This document shows, in pieces, positions 17,613 through 26,171 of a stretch of 64,000 nt of DNA. Origin of the DNA: Photorhabdus khanii NC19. Lineage in GTDB: Bacteria > Pseudomonadota > Gammaproteobacteria > Enterobacterales > Enterobacteriaceae. The translations under genes were made by a program, and so were the position numbers. Location of the stretch: NCBI RefSeq assembly GCF_000517265.1, contig NZ_AYSJ01000002.1:613131-677130 (forward strand). The letters run 5' to 3'. The notes under the pieces were generated by a model. The model saw only the letters and a list, made by a program, of their open reading frames with translations, made no database searches and was not told where the DNA came from. The stretch's first letter is position 1. Each line of letters opens with the position of its first letter.

Positions 17613-19879
17613 TGCTGACCATCACTTATGGAAGAAAAGAAGAAAATATATCTGAAGTCGGCCCTGATTCGTCAGCATTTATTTCATGTGTGACAACATT
17701 AGCTAATAGTTTTATGGGACTGCGACCACACGTACCAAAAGCATCTGAACGAGCTCAGCGGGTTCAGTTACTTATGGACAGGGTATATACATCAGGTGTT
17801 GGGGTTTTACGTGAAATAGTATCATTGCCAGCACCAAAAATTCTCCGGCTTTATGATGTCGAAACTGGTGAACCAGCAATTCACAAAAATGGCCGAGCCG
17901 CGAAAATTATTTTATCTCTCGATACAGCATTTGTGACCAGCACTGAATATTTGTGCGTAAGAGGAGGAGAATTCGAGTTAATCATAAGGCAGTTTATTGA
18001 TGTTCCCAATAAGCTTGAAGTCTCAACTGTTATTGAATTACGTCAATTAAATACTGAAATTGGTCCACGGAAATTACGGTTGGATTACGGGCTTGATATT
18101 TCTGCAGGTAATGAATACCTCGGTACGGCTCCTTGGCTAGTCGCTCGTCATTATGATATTACTCAATGTTATTCCAATAAAAATGGTTTTAGCGCTATAG
18201 TCACAACCACAGAACAAAAATTGCACTATGATGTTCAATTATTTTCTGCCAGATACGCAAGCACATGGTCATGTCTGGGACAGAGTTGTGCAACATCCGT
18301 AACCTTCGATTTTTCCCAGAATGAACATCACCCTTTATTTATACATTGGAAGGTACGTTCAGAGGATTGCAGTGTGGGACTTGAGATATCCCCGGAGCCA
18401 TTTAACTTCATCTCCTCCCAGAATGAGCATCAAGCAAGGTGGGACAAATTATGGGAAGAGCATGATGTGACAATCAATGCGTCCTATAAACCCATTGAAC
18501 TCGGTATTAAATATGCACTTTTCCAACTTTTACAGCATGGTATTGGTGCATATAACCATGAGTTAGGTTTTATTTCACCAGCTCGGGGGTTGACCAGCCC
18601 TTATCATTCAGGAGCGACTTTTTTTGATACTGAACTTCATAAATGTATATTTTGGGCTTGGAATGACCCACGTGTAGCAAAAGCATTCATTGACTACCGA
18701 TACCATAGTATGGAAAAAGCGATTGAATTTGCAAAATCCACAGGATTTTTTGGGGCGCGTTTTCCAGAGGCTTCTAATGATCATGGTGCTGAAAACGGAC
18801 CTCACTATGTCCTTTCCTATCCTGATGCTGATATCGTGCGTGAGTGGAGTGTCGATGAAGTATTACACATTTCTGCAGATGTCTGTTACTCCCTATACAG
18901 ATACTGGTCTGTAACCTACGATGATGCTTATATGAACGCTCGTGGTTATAAAATAGTTGCAGAATGTGCAAGATTTGCTGCATCTGTATTTAAGTGGTCC
19001 GATAAAAAACAGGCATATGTCATTAACTCTGTAATGGGACCTGATGAATATCATTATCATGTCGACAATAGTTTTTTTACAAACTATCTTCTCAGATGGT
19101 GCATGAAATTTGCACTATCGCTAATTAGCTACAAATGCTTCCCCGAGATTTCTGCAAACGAGATCAAGAATTGGAAAACAATTAGTGAAAATGTCTATCT
19201 TCCTTGGATGGTTATTGATGGCGTTTCCATTCCGGAGGAATTCGATGGGTATGCAATTCTTCAAGATACTGAGTTAAGAAACGAAAAAAAACATGGGCCA
19301 CAGTTCATAGATGAACATGAACGGTATTCTGCCGAAAAACTGCAAAATTTCACATCCAAAATCATAAAACAGGCTGATGTTGTTCTGCTTATGTCTTTAT
19401 TCCCTGACGATTTCTCTGATGAAGTCAAGCGAGTAGCATTCAACTTCTATGAGCCCCGTACTGTTCATGAATCATCACTCAGTTATGGCCCTCATGCCGT
19501 GCTTGCTGCAGATATAGGTAAGATAGATGTCTGTGCCGATTTTATATCACGTGCAAGTCGATATAATCTGGATTTCACTCCTATATTAAATTACAGCAAT
19601 GGATTACATCTTTCAGCTTACGCGGGTGCATGGCAAGGGCTTGTTGAAGGTTTAGCCGGGCTACGTGTCGCAGAGAAAAGACTCTATTTTCGCCCTCGGT
19701 TACCATCCGACTGGGATTCCTATCGGTTCATGCTTTATTTTTGTGGGCAACGACTTATGGTCAGTGTACTTGCAGACGGTATCATTGACATCTACTGTGG
19801 AGGGAAGAAGCTCACTACCGAATGTTGTCCAGATGGACGTATCTATATTTGCGGAGAAACAAATGACTTCATTCGCTGA
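17612..19879 (+). CDS. glycoside hydrolase family 65 protein, disaccharide phosphorylase-like
   Basis: A 755-residue GH65 protein: N-terminal beta-sandwich (about 1-260), then an (alpha/alpha)6 barrel. The general acid is Glu479 in VMGPDEYHYHVDN. The phosphate-binding loop corresponds to HESSLSYGPHAV, and a C-terminal beta-sheet domain closes the protein. Family members phosphorolyse maltose, trehalose, kojibiose or nigerose reversibly with inversion. In an operon lacking a recognisable glycosyltransferase, reverse phosphorolysis could form the glycosidic bond. ATG 17612 follows AGGAG. A frame extension to 17582 would overlap the epimerase gene and is less likely. Confidence 0.9.
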   Translation: MLTITYGRKEENISEVGPDSSAFISCVTTLANSFMGLRPHVPKASERAQRVQLLMDRVYTSGVGVLREIVSLPAPKILRLYDVETGEPAIHKNGRAAKIILSLDTAFVTSTEYLCVRGGEFELIIRQFIDVPNKLEVSTVIELRQLNTEIGPRKLRLDYGLDISAGNEYLGTAPWLVARHYDITQCYSNKNGFSAIVTTTEQKLHYDVQLFSARYASTWSCLGQSCATSVTFDFSQNEHHPLFIHWKVRSEDCSVGLEISPEPFNFISSQNEHQARWDKLWEEHDVTINASYKPIELGIKYALFQLLQHGIGAYNHELGFISPARGLTSPYHSGATFFDTELHKCIFWAWNDPRVAKAFIDYRYHSMEKAIEFAKSTGFFGARFPEASNDHGAENGPHYVLSYPDADIVREWSVDEVLHISADVCYSLYRYWSVTYDDAYMNARGYKIVAECARFAASVFKWSDKKQAYVINSVMGPDEYHYHVDNSFFTNYLLRWCMKFALSLISYKCFPEISANEIKNWKTISENVYLPWMVIDGVSIPEEFDGYAILQDTELRNEKKHGPQFIDEHERYSAEKLQNFTSKIIKQADVVLLMSLFPDDFSDEVKRVAFNFYEPRTVHESSLSYGPHAVLAADIGKIDVCADFISRASRYNLDFTPILNYSNGLHLSAYAGAWQGLVEGLAGLRVAEKRLYFRPRLPSDWDSYRFMLYFCGQRLMVSVLADGIIDIYCGGKKLTTECCPDGRIYICGETNDFIR

Positions 19880-21077
19880 ACGAGCATCGTCTTATTCCGA
19901 GGCATTACGCTCCTCATCATTCCGGAAATTGCTTATTGGTCAAGGCTTGTCAATGATTGGTGATGCAGTCTGTTTAGCTGCCCTTCCTGTTGCGTTGATT
20001 CATGCCAAACTTAGTGGGGAGGTTTTTGGTGTCGTTATGGCTGCGGTAGGATTAGGGACGGTCATTGGGGCTGTCGCTGGAGGTCTGCTAGCAGACAGAA
20101 AGTCACCAAAACACATTCTCATTGCGACAGATACTGCCAGAGGGTTGGCGCAAGTTGCTGCAACTATGTTACTTGTGTTAAACGCTCCGTGGTGGGGATT
20201 AGTACTTGCCTATTTAATATTTGGTATTGGCATTGGCGTCTCTCGCCCATGCGCTCAAGTTCTGCTTGTAAACTTGCTACCTAAGCAAGCCTTAGTGGCA
20301 GGAAATGGAGCTATGAATTTTATAGATAACTTTGTGGCAGTAGTCTTTCCTGCCACAGTAGGAGTTATGATCATATTGTGGGAACCAGCATGGGGAATAC
20401 TGGTTGATGGTATTACGTTTTTCGCAGCAGCTCTTTTTACTGCCCTGATACCCGATATAGGGATTCGTGGTTCCGATGATAAATTCTCTATACGTGAGGT
20501 ATTCAACGGTATCACAGTCATTACTGATAACTCTGTATTGTTACTCGGATTTATCGCGACATTGATCCTGAATGTGTTGTGTTTCCCTATTTTCCTAGTC
20601 ATCGCTCCATACGCAATCAGTGATCGATTCAGCGATACGATGTGGGGGTTTTGTCTGGCAGCTTCGGGAGCTGGTGCATGTATTGGATCTGTTATCACAG
20701 TACTTACTGCTGGTCACCAACGTCTAATACGACTTGCTGTGATCTGTGGTTTATTTCTCTGTAGTGCAATGCTTTTATTGGGTATGGGGGGCTTTGCTTG
20801 GATGGTCATTCTGGGGGCAATGTTTGTTGGGATTGTTGAAGCATCCTGGCTTACTGGTTGGGCTACTGCTATGCAAACCCTCTCTCCGGAAAAAGACCTT
20901 GGAAAAGTTGTAGCGGTAGATACTTTTGTTACCAGTGGTGCTCACCCATTCATTTATCTTGGAGCAGGAATCATCGGTGCAATGGTGGGATATTCTGAAA
21001 CACTAACATTGACTGCAATTGTCAGTGCTATTGGAATCACAGTCATCACACTTGCTGCTGTCACTCGAAAAATTTAA
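19863..21077 (+). CDS. MFS transporter, probable product exporter
   Basis: About 404 residues with the hydrophobic pattern of a 12-helix major facilitator protein. The cytosolic loop GGLLADRKSPKHILIATD after helix 2 is the MFS signature A, and the closest visible resemblance is to MFS_3/EntS-like drug or siderophore exporters. ATG 19863 (preceded by GCGGAG) is chosen because the hydrophilic N-terminus MTSFAERASSYSEALRSSSF leads straight into helix 1. It overlaps the GH65 gene by 17 bases. Its place among biosynthetic enzymes suggests export of the final product and self-protection. Confidence 0.88.
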   Translation: MTSFAERASSYSEALRSSSFRKLLIGQGLSMIGDAVCLAALPVALIHAKLSGEVFGVVMAAVGLGTVIGAVAGGLLADRKSPKHILIATDTARGLAQVAATMLLVLNAPWWGLVLAYLIFGIGIGVSRPCAQVLLVNLLPKQALVAGNGAMNFIDNFVAVVFPATVGVMIILWEPAWGILVDGITFFAAALFTALIPDIGIRGSDDKFSIREVFNGITVITDNSVLLLGFIATLILNVLCFPIFLVIAPYAISDRFSDTMWGFCLAASGAGACIGSVITVLTAGHQRLIRLAVICGLFLCSAMLLLGMGGFAWMVILGAMFVGIVEASWLTGWATAMQTLSPEKDLGKVVAVDTFVTSGAHPFIYLGAGIIGAMVGYSETLTLTAIVSAIGITVITLAAVTRKI

Positions 21078-21088
21078 AAGGCAATAAC

Positions 21089-22189
21089 ATGATTAAATGT
21101 AATAATATTCAAGAGCAGGCTATCGATTTGTCCGAACTAATTTTCAAACAATGGCAAAATGTTTTGACAACTGGTGATTTTGTGCTTGGTGGAGAGGTTT
21201 CAAGATTAGAAAAATGGATGTCACAATGTTGTGGAGGAGCACATGCCATCGCACTCAATTCTGGTACAGACGCTTTGCTACTTGCATTGCAAGCTTTAGG
21301 TATAGGTTCGGGTGATGAAGTTATTACTTGCGCTAATACGTTTATAGCAACAGTTGGGGCAATAGTTGCTGTTGGCGCTAAACCAATCCTGGCTGATATT
21401 GGAGAAGATGAGCTCATTAATGTTGACACCATTGCCCCTCTGATTACTGAACGAACAAAGGCTGTTATACCCGTTTATTTGCGCGGACGCCCCGTAGATA
21501 TTGCTCCGATTGTCACGCTGTGCCACATGAGGGGAGTATATGTTATCGAAGATTGTGCTCAAGCTATTGGAACTACTATCAATGACCAGCAAGTCGGTAC
21601 ATTAGGTGATGCTGCGGCTTTTTCGCTACATCCACTGAAAACGCTCGGAGGTTTTGGTGATGGTGGGATTCTCATCACTACTAACTCGAAAATAGCTGAG
21701 TATGCAAAATTTGCTCGCAATCATGGATTGCAGACACGTAATGAATCTATTTTATTTGGTATAAATTCACGCCTTGATACTTTACAAGCAGCTGCATTAA
21801 ATATCAAAACTCAGTATCTAAACCAGTGGTTACAACGTCGCAAGGAAATTTCAGCTTTTTATGACAAAGAATTGTTCAATACAAAAACTGGAACAGATTT
21901 AGGAGCAGGAAAACCAGGAAATGCTTATTATCATTATGTGGTAAAATCAAAAAACCGAGACAAATTGCAGCAGCATCTAGCTAAACATGGTATTGAAGCT
22001 GCTATCCATTATCCAATACCGATTCATCGACAACAAGCATGGCTGCGTAGCCAGCCTCAAATAGCTCTTCCCACTACTGAACGTTTAGCGCAAGAAATTC
22101 TCACTATTCCCTGTCATCACCATCTTTCTGACAGCGATATTGAGAAGATAGTAATGTTGATAAAGCAATTCGATTTAATTAAGGTTTAA
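21089..22189 (+). CDS. DegT/DnrJ/EryC1-family PLP aminotransferase
   Basis: A 366-residue sugar aminotransferase. ALNSGTDALLLALQALGIG (54-72), VIEDCAQAIG (152-161) and the PLP lysine Lys184 in SLHPLKTLGGFGDGG are diagnostic. The family transfers an amino group to keto sugars of NDP-sugars or free sugar phosphates, as in antibiotic aminosugar pathways and in NtdA for kanosamine. It lies 11 bases after the MFS gene and is the last gene of the operon. Together with the HemL-like enzyme it gives this operon two unrelated aminotransferases, so the product may carry two amine-derived groups. Confidence 0.92.
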   Translation: MIKCNNIQEQAIDLSELIFKQWQNVLTTGDFVLGGEVSRLEKWMSQCCGGAHAIALNSGTDALLLALQALGIGSGDEVITCANTFIATVGAIVAVGAKPILADIGEDELINVDTIAPLITERTKAVIPVYLRGRPVDIAPIVTLCHMRGVYVIEDCAQAIGTTINDQQVGTLGDAAAFSLHPLKTLGGFGDGGILITTNSKIAEYAKFARNHGLQTRNESILFGINSRLDTLQAAALNIKTQYLNQWLQRRKEISAFYDKELFNTKTGTDLGAGKPGNAYYHYVVKSKNRDKLQQHLAKHGIEAAIHYPIPIHRQQAWLRSQPQIALPTTERLAQEILTIPCHHHLSDSDIEKIVMLIKQFDLIKV

Positions 22190-22386
22190 TAGAGTTGTAC
22201 GGACTTACATAAAATTATAATAAACAGAAAACTCCATGAGGTGTGTGTTTTTCATTCGATTATTATTGCCATATATCTTTTTCGTGTATTTAAATAGTGT
22301 TTGATGGAGTTTAATATCTTTAAAAAATGAAAGTTTATGTATACTTAAATATTTGTTTAATCTTGACATGAATCGTTTTAAATAAC

Positions 22387-22428
22387 ATATATGGACACCA
22401 ACTTTAATTTTTGTCGGCGTCCATATAT
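22387..22428 (+). terminator. long inverted repeat after the biosynthetic operon
   Basis: ATATATGGAC (22387-22396) and GTCCATATAT (22419-22428) pair perfectly, followed by a T/A-rich run. It probably ends the operon. The first 180 bases after the DegT stop hold nothing else recognisable. Confidence 0.6.
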
Positions 22429-22458
22429 TATTTAGGTATAAATAAGGAAAAACTAAAA

Positions 22459-23649
22459 ATGTACGACGTTATCATTATTGGAGCGGGATTGGTTGGTCTT
22501 GGTGTTGCAAATGCTTTGCAAGAACATAATCCACAATTACATTTATTAATATTAGATAAAGAAAATAGAGTAGCTGCCCATCAAAGTGGACATAATAGCA
22601 ATGTTGTCCACTCCGGTATTTATTATTCTCCCGGAAGTTTAAAAGCACGTTTAGCAAAACAAGGAAACCAAACTATATATCACTTTTGTCAGGAACACGG
22701 ATTATATTATGACCGCTGCGGTAAAGTAATAGTGGCAACAAATCAAAAAGAGCTTCCTTTGCTCGAGAATATCTATCAGAGGGGCTTACAAAACGGGATT
22801 GAAATTAATCGATTATCACGATCTGATTTAAAAAAGCGCGAGCCTTATGTCAATGGGTTGGAAGCTATTCTGGTTCCGGATGCAGGAATTGTGAATTACC
22901 CAGAAATTGCGGAAAAACTAGCTGAGATTATTCAAAACAGAGGTGGGAATATTTATTATCAACAGCAGGTGTGTTCAATTCATGAATATACCGACTACGT
23001 TGAAATACAAACCTTACATGCGAGTTATAAGGCCAAACAGATTGTGAATTGTGCTGGATTGCATAGTGATAGAATTGCTAGGTTAGCGGGGTATGAAACA
23101 AGAATGAAAATTGTACCATTCCGTGGTGAGTATTACGTTCTGGATAGTAGTAAAAATTATTTGGTCAATCATCTGATATATCCTGTTCCTAATCCTGATT
23201 TTCCATTCCTTGGTGTGCATTTCACACGAATGTTCAATGGCAAACGGGATGTTGGTCCAAACGCGGTATTAGCTTTTAAACGAGAGGGATATTGCAAAAC
23301 TGATTTTTGTCTGCAAGATATGATGGAGATACTCACTTATAAAGGTTTTTGGAAGATTGCTACACGTTATTTCAGTGAAGGTATAGCAGAAATTCGACGT
23401 TCGTTTTCGCTCCAACTTTTTACCGAAAATGCTCGTCAGCTTATTCCTGATTTGCAATCAGAGGACATCTCTTTGGGGGCAGTTGGAGTTCGTGCCCAAG
23501 CATTGACAATTGATGGAAAATTGGTAGATGATTTTCATTTTGTAGTTGGTCATCGTTCATTACATGTTTGCAATGCACCTTCACCAGCTGCAACGGCATC
23601 AATAGAAATTGGACGAGAGATTGTAAGAAGATATTTTCCAATTTTTTGA
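22459..23649 (+). CDS. lhgO: FAD-dependent L-2-hydroxyglutarate oxidase-like protein
   Basis: A 396-residue DAO-family flavoprotein. The FAD motif VIIIGAGLVGLGVANAL is at the N-terminus, followed by AHQSGHNSNVVHSGIYY, IVPFRGEYYVL, HLIYPVPNPDFPFLGVH and GPNAVLAFKREGY, all close to E. coli LhgO (YgaF), which oxidises L-2-hydroxyglutarate to 2-oxoglutarate and feeds electrons to quinone. It is about 25 residues shorter at the C-terminus than E. coli LhgO. TAAGGA precedes ATG 22459. It follows the amino-sugar-like operon but is separated by a hairpin and 269 bases, so it is probably an independent unit. Confidence 0.85.
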   Translation: MYDVIIIGAGLVGLGVANALQEHNPQLHLLILDKENRVAAHQSGHNSNVVHSGIYYSPGSLKARLAKQGNQTIYHFCQEHGLYYDRCGKVIVATNQKELPLLENIYQRGLQNGIEINRLSRSDLKKREPYVNGLEAILVPDAGIVNYPEIAEKLAEIIQNRGGNIYYQQQVCSIHEYTDYVEIQTLHASYKAKQIVNCAGLHSDRIARLAGYETRMKIVPFRGEYYVLDSSKNYLVNHLIYPVPNPDFPFLGVHFTRMFNGKRDVGPNAVLAFKREGYCKTDFCLQDMMEILTYKGFWKIATRYFSEGIAEIRRSFSLQLFTENARQLIPDLQSEDISLGAVGVRAQALTIDGKLVDDFHFVVGHRSLHVCNAPSPAATASIEIGREIVRRYFPIF

Positions 23650-23714
23650 ATATAGTAGAACGGTAAAAGTAATCATCAATCATCCCCCAGACGTCTGCTT
23701 TTTAACCTTATACT

Positions 23715-23748
23715 TTGATTATCACTTTAACAGGGCGATAATCAAAAC
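23715..23748 (+). terminator. hairpin downstream of lhgO
   Basis: TTTGATTATC and GATAATCAAA pair across a 13-base loop. No T-run follows, so it may be an RNA-stabilising or weak termination hairpin. Confidence 0.45.
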
Positions 23749-23884
23749 AGAAAGTTGGTAGATTTTGAAAAATATCACCGGACATTCCTGAATTGGGTGA
23801 GGAATGTCGAATTTAAAAAAACATTTGTTCGGAGCCTATTTACTCACAGAATAATCTGACTATGAGAAACTGCATATTATAATT

Positions 23885-23904
23885 AACGGGCCAACCGGCC
23901 CGTT
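23885..23904 (-). terminator. srmB terminator hairpin
   Basis: AACGGGCC and GGCCCGTT form a perfect stem with an AACC loop, seven bases beyond the srmB stop. On the minus strand it is followed by TTAATTATAAT. Confidence 0.75.
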
Positions 23905-23911
23905 TAAAGAT

Positions 23912-25249
23912 TTACTTATCGCTGCTGGTTGGGGCTTCAGGTTTTTGGTTACCAGAAGGTTTACGGCGCTTACCGATATTTTTGCTATCCCGATGGCGTA
24001 TTTTGACTTTTTGCTTCGATTCTTCCGCTTTCTTTTTCTCTTTGCGTTTAGCCAATACTTTCTTCGATGGCTTATTACTGGTTTTCTCACTTGGTGCTTT
24101 GGTTGTTGGGCGAAGTTCATCAACAATCCGTGATTTCAGTGGTTCGTTCAGATAGCGGCTTATTTTACCCAATAAAGCATTATCATGTGCTTCTACTAAG
24201 GTAATTGCGGTACCTTTGCGACCAGCGCGAGCCGTCCGGCCGATACGATGCAGGTAAACATCGGCGGTACGTGGTAAATCGAAGTTGAAAACATGACTGA
24301 TGTCATCAATATCTAATCCGCGGGAAGCAACATCAGTGGCAACCAGAACATTGACACTGCCATCATTCAAACGCTTAACAGCTTCTGTTCTTTTAGCCTG
24401 TACCATTTCCCCTTCGAGGAGCCAGGCTTTGATACCGGCTTGACGCAGTCCGTCTACAAGCTCATGTACACGTTCACGTTTGCGAACAAAAATAATGGAT
24501 TTAGTGACATCCGATTGTTTCAGTAAATGGCAAAGCAGGGCTGTTTTGTGTTCCAGATTGTCTGCACGGTAGTAGAATTGCTGAATTTTTTTGCGTTCAC
24601 GACGTGACGGCTCTGCATCAATTTCAACCGGATCTTCCAGCAAGCGCTCTGCAAAATCACGGATGGCTTCCCCTTCCAGCGTCGCAGAGAACAGCATGGT
24701 CTGTTTACGCCAACGGGTTTCACCCGCGATGGTTTCAATATCATTGGCAAAACCCATATCCAGCATACGATCAGCTTCATCAAGGATGAGTGTTTCAATT
24801 GCCCGGCAATCAAAGTTTTCTTCTTTGATATATTGCAGCAGACGGCCAGTGGTGGCGACGACAATATCCTGATTCTCGCTGAAAACTTCTGCGTGGTTCA
24901 TATAGGCCACACCGCCGGTAATCGTAGCAACATCCAGATTGGTATGTGCAGCCAGTTCTTTTGCCTGGTCTGCCACTTGCATTGCCAGTTCCCGGGTTGG
25001 TGTCAGGATCAAAATGCGTGGCGGGCCAGATTTTTTGCGTGGAAAATCGAGTAAGTGTTGCAGAATTGGCAGCAGGTAAGCTGCGGTTTTACCTGTTCCA
25101 GTTGGCGCGGAACCCAGAACATCACGTCCATCCATTGCTGCCGGAATAGCAGCAGCCTGAATCGCTGTTGGGCGGGAGTAACCTTTATCATTTAGAGCAT
25201 CAAGCAGGCGTTCATCAAGATCGAGCTCAGAAAAGTTTGTTGCAGTCAT
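23912..25249 (-). CDS. srmB: ATP-dependent RNA helicase SrmB
   Basis: A 445-residue DEAD-box helicase involved in early assembly of the 50S subunit. The N-terminal Q motif (YSRPTAIQ), Walker A SAPTGTGKTAA (47-57), DEAD box LILDEADRMLDMGF, SAT motif FSATLEG and C-terminal YLHRIGRTARAGRKG are present, followed by a basic tail (KRKEKKKAEESKQKVK). Divergent from trmN6, as in E. coli. Start ATG 25249-25247, with GAGG upstream on the minus strand. This gene marks the right border of the accessory block that begins after ung. Confidence 0.96.
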   Translation of the reverse strand: MTATNFSELDLDERLLDALNDKGYSRPTAIQAAAIPAAMDGRDVLGSAPTGTGKTAAYLLPILQHLLDFPRKKSGPPRILILTPTRELAMQVADQAKELAAHTNLDVATITGGVAYMNHAEVFSENQDIVVATTGRLLQYIKEENFDCRAIETLILDEADRMLDMGFANDIETIAGETRWRKQTMLFSATLEGEAIRDFAERLLEDPVEIDAEPSRRERKKIQQFYYRADNLEHKTALLCHLLKQSDVTKSIIFVRKRERVHELVDGLRQAGIKAWLLEGEMVQAKRTEAVKRLNDGSVNVLVATDVASRGLDIDDISHVFNFDLPRTADVYLHRIGRTARAGRKGTAITLVEAHDNALLGKISRYLNEPLKSRIVDELRPTTKAPSEKTSNKPSKKVLAKRKEKKKAEESKQKVKIRHRDSKNIGKRRKPSGNQKPEAPTSSDK

Positions 25250-25385
25250 ATATACCTCTGTTTAGGCCGCCGATTATAAACAGGTTGGACGTATTGTTCA
25301 TCTATTTAAGCTGTCAGTGAGGCAGATAGCTTTTATCGAAACGTAATAACCTTTATCCTATGGCGAAATTTTTTTGTGCTGACAG

Positions 25386-26135
25386 ATGCAGGTTATTAAT
25401 TTGAAACAGAAACAATCTCTGCGCCGGGGAGGATTCACTTTTAAGCAATTTTTTGTCGGCCATGACCGATGTGCGATGAAAGTAGGAACCGATGGTGTTT
25501 TATTGGGCGCGTGGACTTCGGTTAGTGGCAAAAAAGCAATTTTGGATATCGGTTGCGGCAGCGGGTTAATTGCTTTGATGTTGGCACAGCGTACAGATGA
25601 AAATACCAAAATTGATGCAGTGGAACTGGATACTGATGCTGCATTACAGGCTCAAGAGAATATAGAGCAATCTCCGTGGCAGAGAAAAATAAATGTTTAT
25701 CAGCAGGATATCGGTGATTTTGCTGATCGGTATTCACAATGTTATGACTTGATTGTCAGTAATCCACCCTATTTTGAACCGGCTGTTGCCTGTCGAAATG
25801 AGGCAAGGGAACAAGCTCGTTATACCGGTTCTCTAACTCATCAGCGGTTATTGCAATATGTCGGGAAGTTGATGACATCTGATGGTCTGTTTTGTGTGGT
25901 ATTGCCGTATGTTATTGGTGAAGTATTTGAAACAATGGCATGCCAGATGGGTTGGTTTTCTCATCATCGAATCAATATCCGCGACAGGCAAGGTAAGCCA
26001 TTACACCGGGTGTTATTGGCATTTTCCCGTAAGGAAGAAACAAGCTTAATCAGTGAATTGGTCATTCGTCAGCCAGATGGTGTCTATACGCGGGAATTTC
26101 AGCAACTCGTCACGGATTTCTATCTCTATTATTGA
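25386..26135 (+). CDS. trmN6: tRNA1(Val) (adenine-37-N6)-methyltransferase
   Basis: A 249-residue SAM-dependent methyltransferase (YfiC/TrmN6) that makes m6A37 in tRNA-Val1. The SAM site ILDIGCGSGLIALMLAQR and the amino-methyltransferase motif SNPPYFEP are intact. The FKQFFVGHDRCAMKVGTDGVLLGAW segment near the N-terminus is typical of YfiC (given here only as a landmark, with FFVGHDRCAMKVGTDG its core). Divergent from srmB and convergent with nadB, the standard order. Start ATG 25386. Confidence 0.95.
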   Translation: MQVINLKQKQSLRRGGFTFKQFFVGHDRCAMKVGTDGVLLGAWTSVSGKKAILDIGCGSGLIALMLAQRTDENTKIDAVELDTDAALQAQENIEQSPWQRKINVYQQDIGDFADRYSQCYDLIVSNPPYFEPAVACRNEAREQARYTGSLTHQRLLQYVGKLMTSDGLFCVVLPYVIGEVFETMACQMGWFSHHRINIRDRQGKPLHRVLLAFSRKEETSLISELVIRQPDGVYTREFQQLVTDFYLYY

Positions 26136-26136
26136 A

Positions 26137-26160
26137 ATAACCACGCTGGAGCGTGGTTAT
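26137..26160. terminator. bidirectional terminator between trmN6 and nadB
   Basis: ATAACCACGC and GCGTGGTTAT form a perfect ten-pair stem with a TGGA loop between the two convergent genes. Confidence 0.8.
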
Positions 26161-26171
26161 ACCGGTAAAAA

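Noticed and set aside
20255..20698. Minus-strand frame of 147 codons inside the MFS gene
   Set aside because: It is antisense to membrane helices of the transporter, which often produce long shadow frames; no start signals.
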